64,000 nt of DNA. Source: Niallia circulans. Lineage in GTDB: Bacteria > Bacillota > Bacilli > Bacillales > Cytobacillaceae. Under the pieces are notes generated by a model. It was not told the DNA's origin. It did no database searches and was given only the letters and a program-made list of their open reading frames with translations. Location of the stretch: NCBI RefSeq assembly GCF_007273535.1, contig NZ_RIBP01000004.1:3696001-3760000 (forward strand). The letters are read 5' to 3'. Shown here piece by piece: positions 25,453 to 36,732 of the stretch (its first letter is position 1; each line of letters begins with the position of its first letter). The position numbers and the translations under genes were made by a program.

Positions 25453-26057
25453 TGATGTTAGATTTATCTGTCATACCAGTACCCTTTTTTCAGATTGACA
25501 ACAGCTATTGCATTCTAGCAAGATCAGCAGCAAGCAACCAAATCTTTGCGCCTGCAGATAATTTTCTTGAGCTTATTGATAAAGAAAGCCGTGAAAAAAC
25601 CATCGCCTTCTTGAACGAAAGGGAAGGAACGAAGTCCATCGAAGTAAACATGACAACTTCTCCAAAAGGGTTGGCCTTCTTTAACATCCAGTATACTTAC
25701 GATTCAAGTAATAAGCTTTTTTATGTATTGTGTCACAGTATTGAACAACAGTATACCAATATTTCTTATGAATTAAATCAATTAAGAGACTCCTTGCTGC
25801 ATCTGCAATCAGGACAAGACATTAAAGAAATGTCGACTACTACGACACGAGATGAGAAAAGCCTTGATAAACTCAATAATATCGAAACAAGAAAGAAGCT
25901 GGATAAAGTTAAGAGGTCTACCTCAACGGTCGTTGACCTGCTCGGTATTATTTCCCCACTCATTATTGAAGGAGGAAAAGGTGAGTATCTGGAGATGATA
26001 TATGACGAGCTCTATGAAATTAAAACAATAGCTGATGAAATGAAAAAAACCCTTTAA
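25452..26057 (+). CDS. PAS-like protein coupled to the B12 sensor
   Basis: With the ATG at 25452, this is a 201-residue protein. The first 105 residues look like a PAS fold (VPFFQIDNSY.., then a five-strand pattern ending NKLFYVLCHSI). The rest is a charged linker and helical tail (about 140-201) that could dimerise or contact a partner. The start overlaps the stop of the B12-binding gene (TGATG), with AAGGAG upstream, so the two proteins are made together. It has no catalytic domain and probably transmits a signal; the partner is unknown. Confidence 0.7.
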   Translation: MMLDLSVIPVPFFQIDNSYCILARSAASNQIFAPADNFLELIDKESREKTIAFLNEREGTKSIEVNMTTSPKGLAFFNIQYTYDSSNKLFYVLCHSIEQQYTNISYELNQLRDSLLHLQSGQDIKEMSTTTTRDEKSLDKLNNIETRKKLDKVKRSTSTVVDLLGIISPLIIEGGKGEYLEMIYDELYEIKTIADEMKKTL

Positions 26058-26071
26058 ATTAAGGGTTTTTT
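26044..26071. terminator. Bidirectional terminator between the PAS-like gene and the hybrid kinase
   Basis: AAAAAACCCTT / AAGGGTTTTTT stem overlapping the end of the PAS-like gene, with A/T tracts serving both strands. Confidence 0.75.
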
Positions 26072-26074
26072 TCA

Positions 26075-29000
26075 TTAACTAATAGGAAATCTCATTTCAA
26101 CTGTTGTACCAACCCCAACCTCACTAAAGAATGTCAGTGTACCTTTATGGTTATCGATGATTTTTTGACTGATCATCAATCCTAAGCCAGTTCCTTTTTC
26201 CTTTGTTGTATAAAAAGGCTCTCCCATTTTTTCCAGCTGATCCTTTGGAATCCCCTTACCCTGGTCTGTTACTTTCACAAGCAGATATCCACCTGTTTCC
26301 ATATGAGCAGAAATATGAATATTACCTTCTGATTCCATCGCTTCCATTGCGTTTTTTATCATGTTGATGAACAGCTGCTTCAGCTCTTTTTCATTGCAAT
26401 AAACAGCCGGCAGATTCCCTGTATATTCTAATTGAAGATTGATATTTTTTAAGATCGCCTGTGTATTAAGAAGAACATTGACATCCTCTAATATTCTTTC
26501 GATCTGCATTTCTTTAAATGCAACTGCTTGTGGTCTTGCCAATACAAGAAATTCACTAATAATAAGCTCTAACCTGTTAAATTCAGAGAACATTACCTCT
26601 GTATATTCCTTATTATACGTATTACTCTGCATCATCAGCTGCAGAAATCCTTTTAAGGAGGTGAGCGGATTACGAATTTCATGAGCGATTCCTGCTGCAA
26701 GCTGACCAACAGCAGATAACATTTCTGATTTTTTGAGCATTGCTTCTGACTTCTTGTTTTCCGTTATATCCTCTGATGTGCGCAGGAGGTTGACAAGCTT
26801 ACCTGTCGAGTCCTTGATGACACGAAAGCTGACATATTCCCATCTTTCAATACCATCATCGAGTCGGTAAGTAATATTCCCTTCCCAATCCTCGCCATCC
26901 TTGATCGTATTCCAAATATCATGGAATTCCTCTGCATTTAAATATTGCTCATACACGTCTAAAATATGAAGTCCTGTGCAGTCCAAATCCTGCTTTATTT
27001 GTTGCTTAAACCGTTCATTTGTATAATTAATCCTGCCTTCATTATCTGTAATAATAATACTTGTTGGACTTTTCTCAATTACGCTAGAAGTAAGCATAAG
27101 TTTCTGATTATAGGTTTTAATTTCCGTTATATCGGTAAAAGTAATAACAACACCATCAACTATATTGTCACTCGTGCGATACGGCATTGCCCTCATGCCA
27201 TACCAGTTGCCATCATAGCTGCGGATTTCCCGTTCAACCTTTGCAGACGTTTTAAGCACTTCCCTTGCATCCTCGAGAAGAGATCCATACTCCAAATTAT
27301 GAGAGATATGGAAAAGCGGACGTCCAATATCCATATCAAGCACATTGACAATTTTTTGAACCTCCGGCGTAAACAGCTTGATTTTAAAGCCTTTGTCCAA
27401 AAAGATCGTTCCAATATTAGTGTTTATCAACAGATTGTCCAAATCATTTGTTAAATCAGTCAGTTCTGTAATCTTACTTTCATACTCGTTATTAACATTT
27501 ATTAATTCCTCGTTAACAGACTGGAGCTCTTCGTTTGTAGATTGCAGCTCTTCATTCGAAGCAATTAATTCCTCATTAGTAGATTGGAGCTCTTCATTGG
27601 ATGTTTCTAGCTCCTCAATTGTTGTTTGCAGATTTTGTTGGGTATAAAACAATTCCTGCTCTAAATCAACAACTCTTTCACTTATCGTACTATCATGATC
27701 AAAATATATAGGGGGACTAAGTACCCCTATTTTGTTATCATCTTCTTCCTCCTGAAACAAGATGATAGAAAGAGCATCCCTATCCAAAAATCTTCGAATA
27801 GTTAAATCAAAGTATTTTTCCTCTTTATCAATAACCAACAGGATGTTTTTATATGTTATTTCCTCTTCGTTTTCCTTAAGCTTCTTCAAGCCTGTTCCAA
27901 TAATAACAGAAAGATGTGCTGGCACCATTTTAAAAATGCTGTAATTTGTCTCTCCGATTGGAACAGATAAGAAACGATTGGCTTTCTTTGAAGTTAGGAC
28001 AACTTCATTCTGCTCATTAAGGATAATACAAGGATTAATGAAATCATTAACAAGCTTTTGATAAAGCAAGTCTACCTTTCTGCCTGGCATTGCATCAAAT
28101 AGGGTAGCTGGTGCATGAATATCTGAATGGGTAATTTCCTTTGCCTTGTGTTTAGAGTGGATAGCAGGCTCCTTTAAATCCCATTTATCACTTTGCTTGT
28201 TCCGGAAAATTTTCCATTTTGAGTGAATCGGCTCGAAAAGCCCTGAAAGCTTGCCGATTGTTTCGCTTGAACCTAAGAACAGGATTCCATTTTCAATAAG
28301 AGAAAAATGGAAAAGGGACAGAATTTTCTGCTGCAATTCAGGCTGAAAGTATATCATCATATTGCGGCAGCTAATCATATCGATGTTAACAAACGGTGAG
28401 TCTTTAGAGATATTGTGAGGAGCAAACACAATTTTTTTTCTGATAGATTTTTTCACTTGATATTTATCCCCAGCCGGTTCAAAATACCTTTCTTTCATAT
28501 ATGGTGGAACTTCACTTAACAGCTCGCTCTCGTATAGTCCTTGGCTTGCTATTTTAATGGAATCCTTATCTACATCTGTTGCAAAAATCCGAAAATCAAT
28601 GGCCTCATCTAATGATTCCATGTATTGATCAAGAAGAATCGCTAATGTGTAAGCTTCTTGCCCTGTAGAGCAGCCAACCGTCCACACTCTAACCTCTTCT
28701 TCGCCATTTTCCAGCTTATTTGCGACAATATCCGGTATCAGCTTCTCAATTTCCTTAAAAGCCTCTGGGTCCCGAAAGAATTGAGTAACTCCTATAAGCA
28801 AGTCCTTATGCAGCAAATCAATTTCCTCTGGGAACTTGAACAAGTAATCCCGATATGCATCTAATGACAGCATAGGCTCCTTAATTACCTTCATCCTTCT
28901 CTCAATCCTGCGCAAAACACTGCTTTTTTTATAGAAGGAAAAGTTAATACCTGTTCTTTTCAGCAAAATATTAAAAATATGCTTAAGTGACTCATCACTA

Positions 29001-29623
29001 TAAGTCAAACTTGATGGGTCTGTTATCGTCTGCATAATAATTGGGATGTCAGAAGGAGCCTCGATATAATCAGCAACACCAGAAGTAATCACACTTTTAG
29101 GCATATTATGGAATTTAGCTGTATCCTCCTCTTGAACGAACACAACTCCACCATTATCTTTAATAATTCGAACTCCTTCTGTCCCATCTGTTCCATTACC
29201 GGAAAATATAATGCTGATTGCTTTCTGTTTCTTTTCCTGTGCTAAGGATATAAGGAAAGTATCGATTGGGAAGTTATAATGCTTGTCCTTCTCATACTCT
29301 TCTAACTGGAACACACCTTCAGAAATCGTCAAAAATTGATTAGGAGGATTTAAGTATATTGTATTTGGAACCAACTGCATTCCCTTTGCCGCCCGCAAAA
29401 TATTCATATTTGTTTTTTTGGCAAGCAATTCAGGCATAAAGCTCTTATACTTTGATGAAAGATGCTGTACAATGACAAACACCATACCAGTATTAGAAGG
29501 CATATTTGCGAAAAATTGCTCAATTGCTTCCAATCCACCAGCTGATGCACCAATTCCGACGACATAAAAGTCATTCATCAGTTCAGTTTGCTCAGATGAA
29601 TGGGTAGAGATGTTTTCAGTCAT
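26075..29623 (-). CDS. CheB-CheR-PAS-PAS hybrid sensor histidine kinase
   Basis: This 1182-residue protein starts with a CheB methylesterase domain having Ser27 (GASAGG), His54 (VQHLSS) and Asp146 (GNGTDGTEG). A CheR methyltransferase domain (about 200-480) follows, with SAM-binding VWTVGCSTGQEAY. Then come a PAS-like region (about 510-640), a strongly periodic coiled coil rich in NEELQSTNEEL (about 655-720), and two PAS domains (about 735-850 and 860-960). A HisKA/HATPase kinase follows, with His981, N-box NMIKNAMEAM and GTGLGL. It lacks a receiver domain and membrane segments. Such fusions are known but their targets are mostly unknown. It converges on the B12/PAS operon. The ATG follows GGGGGA. 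Confidence 0.9.
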   Translation of the reverse strand: MTENISTHSSEQTELMNDFYVVGIGASAGGLEAIEQFFANMPSNTGMVFVIVQHLSSKYKSFMPELLAKKTNMNILRAAKGMQLVPNTIYLNPPNQFLTISEGVFQLEEYEKDKHYNFPIDTFLISLAQEKKQKAISIIFSGNGTDGTEGVRIIKDNGGVVFVQEEDTAKFHNMPKSVITSGVADYIEAPSDIPIIMQTITDPSSLTYSDESLKHIFNILLKRTGINFSFYKKSSVLRRIERRMKVIKEPMLSLDAYRDYLFKFPEEIDLLHKDLLIGVTQFFRDPEAFKEIEKLIPDIVANKLENGEEEVRVWTVGCSTGQEAYTLAILLDQYMESLDEAIDFRIFATDVDKDSIKIASQGLYESELLSEVPPYMKERYFEPAGDKYQVKKSIRKKIVFAPHNISKDSPFVNIDMISCRNMMIYFQPELQQKILSLFHFSLIENGILFLGSSETIGKLSGLFEPIHSKWKIFRNKQSDKWDLKEPAIHSKHKAKEITHSDIHAPATLFDAMPGRKVDLLYQKLVNDFINPCIILNEQNEVVLTSKKANRFLSVPIGETNYSIFKMVPAHLSVIIGTGLKKLKENEEEITYKNILLVIDKEEKYFDLTIRRFLDRDALSIILFQEEEDDNKIGVLSPPIYFDHDSTISERVVDLEQELFYTQQNLQTTIEELETSNEELQSTNEELIASNEELQSTNEELQSVNEELINVNNEYESKITELTDLTNDLDNLLINTNIGTIFLDKGFKIKLFTPEVQKIVNVLDMDIGRPLFHISHNLEYGSLLEDAREVLKTSAKVEREIRSYDGNWYGMRAMPYRTSDNIVDGVVITFTDITEIKTYNQKLMLTSSVIEKSPTSIIITDNEGRINYTNERFKQQIKQDLDCTGLHILDVYEQYLNAEEFHDIWNTIKDGEDWEGNITYRLDDGIERWEYVSFRVIKDSTGKLVNLLRTSEDITENKKSEAMLKKSEMLSAVGQLAAGIAHEIRNPLTSLKGFLQLMMQSNTYNKEYTEVMFSEFNRLELIISEFLVLARPQAVAFKEMQIERILEDVNVLLNTQAILKNINLQLEYTGNLPAVYCNEKELKQLFINMIKNAMEAMESEGNIHISAHMETGGYLLVKVTDQGKGIPKDQLEKMGEPFYTTKEKGTGLGLMISQKIIDNHKGTLTFFSEVGVGTTVEMRFPIS

Positions 29624-29940
29624 AATTTCCCCCGATTCTTTTATAGAATATATGTATTTTAATATGTAAGTTACTTAGTAAGTTATATCCCTATTATGTA
29701 TAAAAATGTCTCCACCCTAATCTTATTGTAATCTATAGAGGCAAATGAAAATAGGTTATTTGCTATATATTTATGGTATTTTTTCATTTTTTCTATTTTT
29801 AATTTATCATATTCACCAACACTCATCTTCCCCCTCTAAAATTACAAAAAAACTTTTTTAGTATTCTTTACCCGTATTTTTTAACGGTTAAACTTCTTTT
29901 CGTAAGTTTTTTTTAATTTTTTAAAAGTTTTTTTCTTAAA
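29624..29940. other. AT-rich upstream region of the hybrid kinase
   Basis: About 320 bases with no supported gene. It holds the upstream region of the hybrid kinase; long A/T runs make promoter calls unreliable. Confidence 0.3.
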
Positions 29941-29943
29941 AGT

Positions 29944-29981
29944 AAAAAAGCCTGATTCTTATAGTAAGAATCAGACTTTTT
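29944..29981 (-). terminator. Terminator of the YjcZ-type genes
   Basis: Stem CTGATTCTTA / TAAGAATCAG with three-base loop and flanking A/T tracts lies directly after the distal YjcZ-type gene. Confidence 0.75.
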
Positions 29982-29990
29982 CTTTTCAGC

Positions 29991-30125
29991 TTACCATTTG
30001 AAGCAAGCTGCACCAACGATAATTAACAGAATGAATAAAACTACGATTAAAGCAAATCCTCCACCGTAACCAGTTCCGCAAGAATAACCATAACTAGGAT
30101 AACCACAACCACCATATCCGTACAT
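29991..30125 (-). CDS. YjcZ-family small sporulation protein (44 aa)
   Basis: A 44-residue frame reads [16 protein letters not shown], a Gly/Tyr-rich head, followed by [20 protein letters not shown], the hydrophobic YjcZ signature. AAGGAGGAA lies before the ATG. YjcZ/YosA-type proteins are tiny membrane or coat-associated proteins made in sporulating Bacilli; molecular function is unknown. It is tandem with a shorter paralogue. Confidence 0.85.
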   Translation of the reverse strand: MYGYGGCGYPSYGYSCGTGYGGGFALIVVLFILLIIVGAACFKW

Positions 30126-30164
30126 ATAGTGTTCCTCCTTCTATATATTTTTAGTTTTTATCTC

Positions 30165-30263
30165 TTAGTAACCGCCGTAGCCCCAAGAAGCGCCAATGAT
30201 AACCAATAAGATGAACAATACTACTAATAAAGCGAAACCTCCGCCGTATCCAACTTCACCCAT
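30165..30263 (-). CDS. YjcZ-family small sporulation protein (32 aa)
   Basis: A 32-residue frame, [20 protein letters not shown] then VIIGASWGYGGY, is almost entirely the YjcZ hydrophobic signature. AAGGAGGAG precedes its ATG. It lies 39 bases upstream of the 44-residue paralogue, which probably shares its transcript. The pair likely arose by tandem duplication. Confidence 0.85.
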   Translation of the reverse strand: MGEVGYGGGFALLVVLFILLVIIGASWGYGGY

Positions 30264-30504
30264 AATTAACTCCTCCTTTTCTAAATTCTATATATCCTAT
30301 TCAAATGACCCATAATGTGCGATAGTTAAATGCACATTTTTTAGGTTTTTGACTAGTACAAGCAGAATTCACAAAACAAACATATTTATTAGAGAAAAAG
30401 GTTAGCTAGCTCAAAAAAAGAGACGGAAGATAATATTGTTGATTGGTGTGGCGAAACACTCCCGCGCATTGTGATTTGATTTATCTAAAATCTTCATTCA
30501 ATAA

Positions 30505-30538
30505 AAAAAGGCCTCTTTATAGAAAAGAGAACCCTTTT
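30505..30538 (-). terminator. Terminator of the gbsR-type gene
   Basis: AAAAGGG..CTCTTTT / AAAAAGAGGCC-type imperfect stem next to the stop, with a T-rich minus-strand tail. Confidence 0.5.
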
Positions 30539-30544
30539 GGTTTG

Positions 30545-31084
30545 TTATTCTGGTTTTTTTAAAGGTATAAGCTCGAAGATTTCCTTTGATTCAAGACTGT
30601 CTACAAATCTGTTAAGCCAATCGTAGTAATCAAGAGCATTTTTTAATTTATTAATATCACTAATTGCCAATTCTTTAAGTTCTTCCTCAATATCATCCCG
30701 ACTAACAAGGCTATTTAATTCTGCAAGTGACTTTTTCATTTCCAAAACATTTTCAGAAATAGCAGATCTCCACTTTATCGCAAAAAAGTCAATAAAATTC
30801 TGGTACCAGTCGCTTTCAGCTTTGTATAAGTCCTTTCTTACCCCTTTTTTCCAAACTTTATCGACCATCTTCAATTCCAATAAAGTTCTGACAGAGGTGC
30901 TCATACTCGTTTTGCTCATCCCAAGCTCTTCCTTCATTTCATCGAGTGTCATAGGATTTTCCTGAAACATCAGCATTCCATATAAGCGCCCAATTGAATC
31001 TGTCACACCATACAAATCCATGTTCTGTGCAACAACATCTATTACTCTTTCCCGTGCCCTTTCCAGCTGTTCTTTACCTTCCAT
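30545..31084 (-). CDS. GbsR/MarR-family regulator of glycine betaine genes
   Basis: This 179-residue protein has a winged-helix domain with a recognition region MTLDEMKEELGMSKTSMSTSV (split at about 46-66). A helical C-terminal dimerisation half contains WRSAISENVLEMKKSL. This is the GbsR/OpcR build; GbsR senses choline and represses betaine synthesis/uptake genes in B. subtilis. It is divergent from opuAA-AB-AC, so opuA is its likely target. A strong dyad lies between the two genes at 31301-31330. Confidence 0.85.
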   Translation of the reverse strand: MEGKEQLERARERVIDVVAQNMDLYGVTDSIGRLYGMLMFQENPMTLDEMKEELGMSKTSMSTSVRTLLELKMVDKVWKKGVRKDLYKAESDWYQNFIDFFAIKWRSAISENVLEMKKSLAELNSLVSRDDIEEELKELAISDINKLKNALDYYDWLNRFVDSLESKEIFELIPLKKPE

Positions 31085-31300
31085 GCTATATTCACATCCA
31101 ATTTAATCATTCATTATATAGAAGAAAAACGGAGATCTTGATGTTTATTATCATAACTGTCTATCTCCACTTTAATGCATCTACGTTGGCTTCTTATAAT
31201 ATTATTCCTTTATAGATTATCACGATTGGAAAATTTGTAAAGAATCAAACTTAATAGCATTTGGCAGTATTTAAGAGGATTTTTAAGGAAACACACATTA

Positions 31301-31330
31301 CAGTACGTACAGTTTTTTCTGTACGTACAG
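31301..31330. promoter_or_regulatory. Palindromic operator candidate upstream of opuA
   Basis: CAGTACGTACAG and CTGTACGTACAG, each itself a near or perfect palindrome, are arranged as a dyad with a six-base T-rich centre (31301-31312 and 31319-31330). It lies 29 bases upstream of the putative -35 of opuA. It is the obvious site for the divergent GbsR-type regulator. Confidence 0.6.
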
Positions 31331-31358
31331 AATGGATGAATTTGACTGAATATAAGCT

Positions 31359-31388
31359 TTGCGGTAATTAGTGAAAAAATACTATACT
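31359..31388 (+). promoter_or_regulatory. Candidate opuA promoter
   Basis: -35 TTGCGG, 18-base spacer, -10 TATACT, about 45 bases upstream of the opuAA ATG. Confidence 0.5.
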
Positions 31389-31434
31389 TATGGAGTGCCA
31401 TGATGAACGGTTCCCGAAAAAACGAGGTGAAAGA

Positions 31435-32672
31435 ATGGAAAACAACGTAAAAGTAAAAATTGAAGATGTGACAAAAATCTTCGGTAAAAACAGTAAAAAA
31501 GCCATTTCCCTTCTACAAAAGGGTGAATCTAAAGGCGAAATACTAAAGAAGACAGGTTCAACTGTCGGGGTTAATAAAGCTAGTTTTGAAATTAAAGCAG
31601 GCGAAATATTTGTCATTATGGGATTATCCGGAAGCGGAAAATCAACACTTGTTCGTATGCTGAATAGACTTATTGATCCAACACTTGGAAAAATCTACAT
31701 TGATGGCAAGGACATTGTCAAAATGTCGAAGGATGAATTACGTAAAGTTAGAAGAGAGAAAATTAGCATGGTGTTCCAAAAATTCGCTCTCCTTCCTCAT
31801 CGTACAATCTTGGAAAACACAGAATTCGGTTTAGAGATACAAGGCATTGATAAAGCTACACGCAAACAACGTGCTTTAGAATCTCTTAAACTAGTCGGAT
31901 TAGAAGGCTACGAAAGCCAATATCCTGATCAATTGAGCGGTGGTATGCAGCAGCGTGTTGGACTTGCAAGAGCACTTGCTAATGATCCAGACGTATTGTT
32001 AATGGATGAAGCTTTCAGTGCACTTGACCCTTTAATTCGTAAAGACATGCAAGATGAGCTTTTGGATTTACAATCAACCATGGAAAAAACAATCATCTTT
32101 ATTACACATGATTTAGATGAGGCATTAAGAATTGGTGACCGAATTGCATTGATGAAGGATGGCTCGATTGTTCAAGTCGGTACACCAGAGGAAATCCTGA
32201 TGAATCCTTCTAATGACTATGTTGAGCGCTTTGTAGAAGACGTTGATCTGTCAAAAGTGCTTACAGCAAATCACGTTATGAAACGTGCAGAGGCTGTAAA
32301 TGTAGACAGAGGCCCACGTGTTGCCCTTCAAATGATGAGAGACCTTGGTATTTCAAGCATTTATGTCGTAAACAAAAAAAGAAATCTGCTTGGAGCAGTA
32401 ACAGCAGATGCAGCAAGAAGTGCAGTTGAGAATAATAAGCCACTGCATGATATTCTCGATGAAACACTGACAGTAAGCGGTGATACGCTGCTTGTAGACC
32501 TTTTTGACAAAGTATCGACAGCAAGTATTCCTGTTGCAGTAGTTGACGGAGATCATCGTCTAAAAGGCATGCTTGTCAGAGGTGCAGTTATTGGTGCCCT
32601 TGCAGGAAACAACGAAAATATTAACAGCCAAACAGATATTATGGAAACACAAAAAACGGAGGTGGTGAACTA

Positions 32673-32673
<1 letters not shown>
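31435..32673 (+). CDS. opuAA: Glycine betaine ABC transporter ATPase OpuAA
   Basis: This 412-residue ATPase has Walker A GLSGSGKS (63-70), QLSGGMQQR, Walker B LLMDEAFSALD and a C-terminal pair of CBS domains (about 280-395). The length matches B. subtilis OpuAA (418). OpuA is the main high-capacity glycine betaine/proline betaine uptake system under osmotic stress; CBS domains sense ionic strength or nucleotides. The ATG at 31435 follows GAGGTGA; a longer in-frame start at 31390 overlaps the promoter. It is coupled to opuAB by a TAATG overlap. Confidence 0.93.
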
Positions 32674-34401
<1,728 letters not shown>

Positions 34402-34409
34402 TACAAATG

Positions 34410-34440
34410 AAGGGTATCCCGCATTGGGATACCCTTTTTA
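34410..34440 (+). terminator. Terminator of the opuA operon
   Basis: AAGGGTATCCC / GGGATACCCTT stem with five-base loop and T-tail. Confidence 0.9.
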
Positions 34441-34601
34441 GCTTGTCTGTAGAGTAAAAAAGAATTGCTGCTTTTTTATATACTTATTTGACTAGGACGT
34501 TATAAATAAGGCTAAACAGTAATAACAATAAAGCAGTCTTGCGCCTTTACATACTGCTGAGACTCTATTACATCACCCTAAAGGAAAATCAGCTAATAAA
34601 G

Positions 34602-34646
34602 ACCCCAAGCTATTATGCGTGTATATCACGATAAATAGCTTGGGGT
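34602..34646 (-). terminator. Terminator of yuaF-floT
   Basis: ACCCCAAGCTATT / AATAGCTTGGGGT arms with a 19-base loop, shortly after the floT stop, T-rich on the minus strand. Confidence 0.7.
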
Positions 34647-34671
34647 TGTTTATGACTAATATATATTGTTA

Positions 34672-36168
34672 TTATTCGTCAGCTTCTGTGCGGATTACCT
34701 CTCTGTTCTTTCCAGACAGATTTTCAAGAAGCTCCTTCACGTCAATTCCAGCAGATGCTTTGAGTGATTCCTGCATCGTTGCCATTAAGTCTGTCGCATA
34801 TCCTGATACTTTGTTGGCACCAGAGCTGCCATTACCACCTGTATCCACAACCGTAATTTTATCAATATTACCAAGCGGGCTGGCAATTTGCTTAGCATAT
34901 TCAGGAAGCATCTCCAACACCATATCCAGAATAGCAGCCTGACCGTACATATCGTAAGCCTCTGCAATTTTCCTTTTCGCCTCTGCTTCTGCTAAACCTT
35001 TCAAGCGAATAATTTCTGCTTCTGTTTCCCCTTTTGCCTTGTCTGCTTCCGCTTTCGCCAAACCATCGACACGAACCTTCTCTGCTTCCGCTTTTGCTTG
35101 GGACTCAATGCGATACTGGTTTGCATCGGCTTCGGCCATCTGTCTGCGTTTGTTTGCTTCTGCTGACTGTTCAACCGCATAACGATCTGCATCGGCTTTC
35201 TTTTTCACTTCAGAATCATATTGCTTCTCTCTTCTTAAGATCTCTTTTTCTTCCAATTCAATCTGCTTTTGTCTTTCAATAATTCGAATCTGCATTTCCT
35301 GCTCTGTAACATCTTGTTTAGATCGCGCTGTTTCTAAGTCATATGCCTGGTCGGCACGCGCTTTTGCGATATCCTGATCCCTTCTAAAATCAGCCATTTT
35401 CATCTGGTTTTCTTTTTCTGCTTCCGCTATTTCAGTAGCGCGCTCCAGTTCTGCCTTTTTCGCATCCTTATCTGCTTCAGCCCTTTTTATTCTTGTTTCT
35501 TTATCTGCCTCAGCTGTTGCAATATCGGCGTCTCTTTTTACTTGAGCAATTCTTGGCTTACCAAGGGAATCCAAGTAACCATTCTTATCCCTGACATCCT
35601 TTATTGTAAAGGAAACGATGATTAAGCCCATCTTCGCTAAATCCTGTGAAGCGACACGCTGTACTTCCTGTGAGAACTTATCTCTGTTCTTATAAATTTC
35701 CTCGACTGTCATGCTCCCAAGAATGGAGCGAAGATGTCCTTCCAGCACTTCTCTCGCTTCATTTTCTCTGTCTCCCTTAGGTTTACCGAGGAATTGTTCT
35801 GCAGCTGTCGCAATTTCTCCAATTGATCCGCCGATCTTAATGATAGCAGTACCATCTGCCATAACAGGCACACCTTGCTCTGTATAAACCTCAGGTGTTG
35901 ACACATCAAGCTTGCTTGACAGCAGGCTTAATGGCTCTGATTGCTGGAATACCGGCAGAATGAATGTACCTCCACCGCGGATAATTTTGATTTTATTACC
36001 TGATTCATCTACATGAACATTTCTTGAGCCAAGGTAGCTTCCAGTTACAATTAATGCTTCATCTGGACCAGCCGTTTTATATTTCGAGATAAAGATACCT
36101 ACTAATGCAATGAATAAAATAAGTACAATTCCGATAATAATCCAAATTTCTAAACCGATTCCAAGCAT
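34672..36168 (-). CDS. floT: Flotillin FloT (YuaG)
   Basis: This 498-residue protein has an N-terminal membrane anchor (about 5-27), a PHB/SPFH domain (about 40-230), and a long flotillin coiled coil rich in Glu-Ala repeats (AEADKE, QAEAEK type; about 240-410). A Gly-containing C-terminal region follows. FloT organises functional membrane microdomains that affect signalling kinases, secretion and shape in Bacilli. The start at 36168 follows AAGGAGGAATTAT. It follows yuaF by 42 bases, the same order as the B. subtilis yuaF-floT-yuaI operon, but yuaI is absent. Confidence 0.94.
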   Translation of the reverse strand: MLGIGLEIWIIIGIVLILFIALVGIFISKYKTAGPDEALIVTGSYLGSRNVHVDESGNKIKIIRGGGTFILPVFQQSEPLSLLSSKLDVSTPEVYTEQGVPVMADGTAIIKIGGSIGEIATAAEQFLGKPKGDRENEAREVLEGHLRSILGSMTVEEIYKNRDKFSQEVQRVASQDLAKMGLIIVSFTIKDVRDKNGYLDSLGKPRIAQVKRDADIATAEADKETRIKRAEADKDAKKAELERATEIAEAEKENQMKMADFRRDQDIAKARADQAYDLETARSKQDVTEQEMQIRIIERQKQIELEEKEILRREKQYDSEVKKKADADRYAVEQSAEANKRRQMAEADANQYRIESQAKAEAEKVRVDGLAKAEADKAKGETEAEIIRLKGLAEAEAKRKIAEAYDMYGQAAILDMVLEMLPEYAKQIASPLGNIDKITVVDTGGNGSSGANKVSGYATDLMATMQESLKASAGIDVKELLENLSGKNREVIRTEADE

Positions 36169-36210
36169 ATATAATTCCTCCTTTTTGTCTTTCATTCTTC
36201 ATATTTCTAA

Positions 36211-36732
36211 CTAGCCTTCATACGGTACTACGTATGCAATGCTGTCCTTTACTTCTATTACAATTGTTTCCACTCCATACTCGATTGCTTCATTGTAGAA
36301 GCTTGCTGCTGTTTTTGATATGTTCCCACTTGTACTTTCAATGATTATTTCCCCATATCCATCCATTGGAATGGTTGTTATAACCTTTCCAACTCTTCCC
36401 TTTAACGATTCTTCATTATAAACCAGCGATTCTTCTGCAGAAGATAATGGTATTAATACAAAAAAATGGAAGCTTAAAGCTGCAATAAAGGCTGCCAGTG
36501 CTGATACAACAAGAATTACGATGCTGTTCAAGCCACTATAGCGTTCTAATAAATATCCGCATGCAGATAATATTGTTAAAAAAGAAAGCATTACTGTGGG
36601 ATTAAGGATACCGATATCTGTATGCAAAATATCGGAGAAAAAGATGGAGAATAAAATGAGTATGCCTGAAATTACTAAAAGTGCAAGATAAATGGACGGC
36701 AACGAAAATCCGAATAATTCCATAAGCATCAT
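36211..36732 (-). CDS. yuaF: NfeD-like membrane protein YuaF
   Basis: This 173-residue protein has three to four membrane segments in the first 105 residues. A C-terminal OB-like beta domain follows (GRVGKVITTIPMDGYGEIIIES), the NfeD-short type. B. subtilis YuaF is co-transcribed with floT and influences flotillin assemblies and membrane fluidity. The start has several nearby ATGs and only a weak ribosome binding site, so the first few residues are uncertain. Confidence 0.88.
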   Translation of the reverse strand: MMLMELFGFSLPSIYLALLVISGILILFSIFFSDILHTDIGILNPTVMLSFLTILSACGYLLERYSGLNSIVILVVSALAAFIAALSFHFFVLIPLSSAEESLVYNEESLKGRVGKVITTIPMDGYGEIIIESTSGNISKTAASFYNEAIEYGVETIVIEVKDSIAYVVPYEG

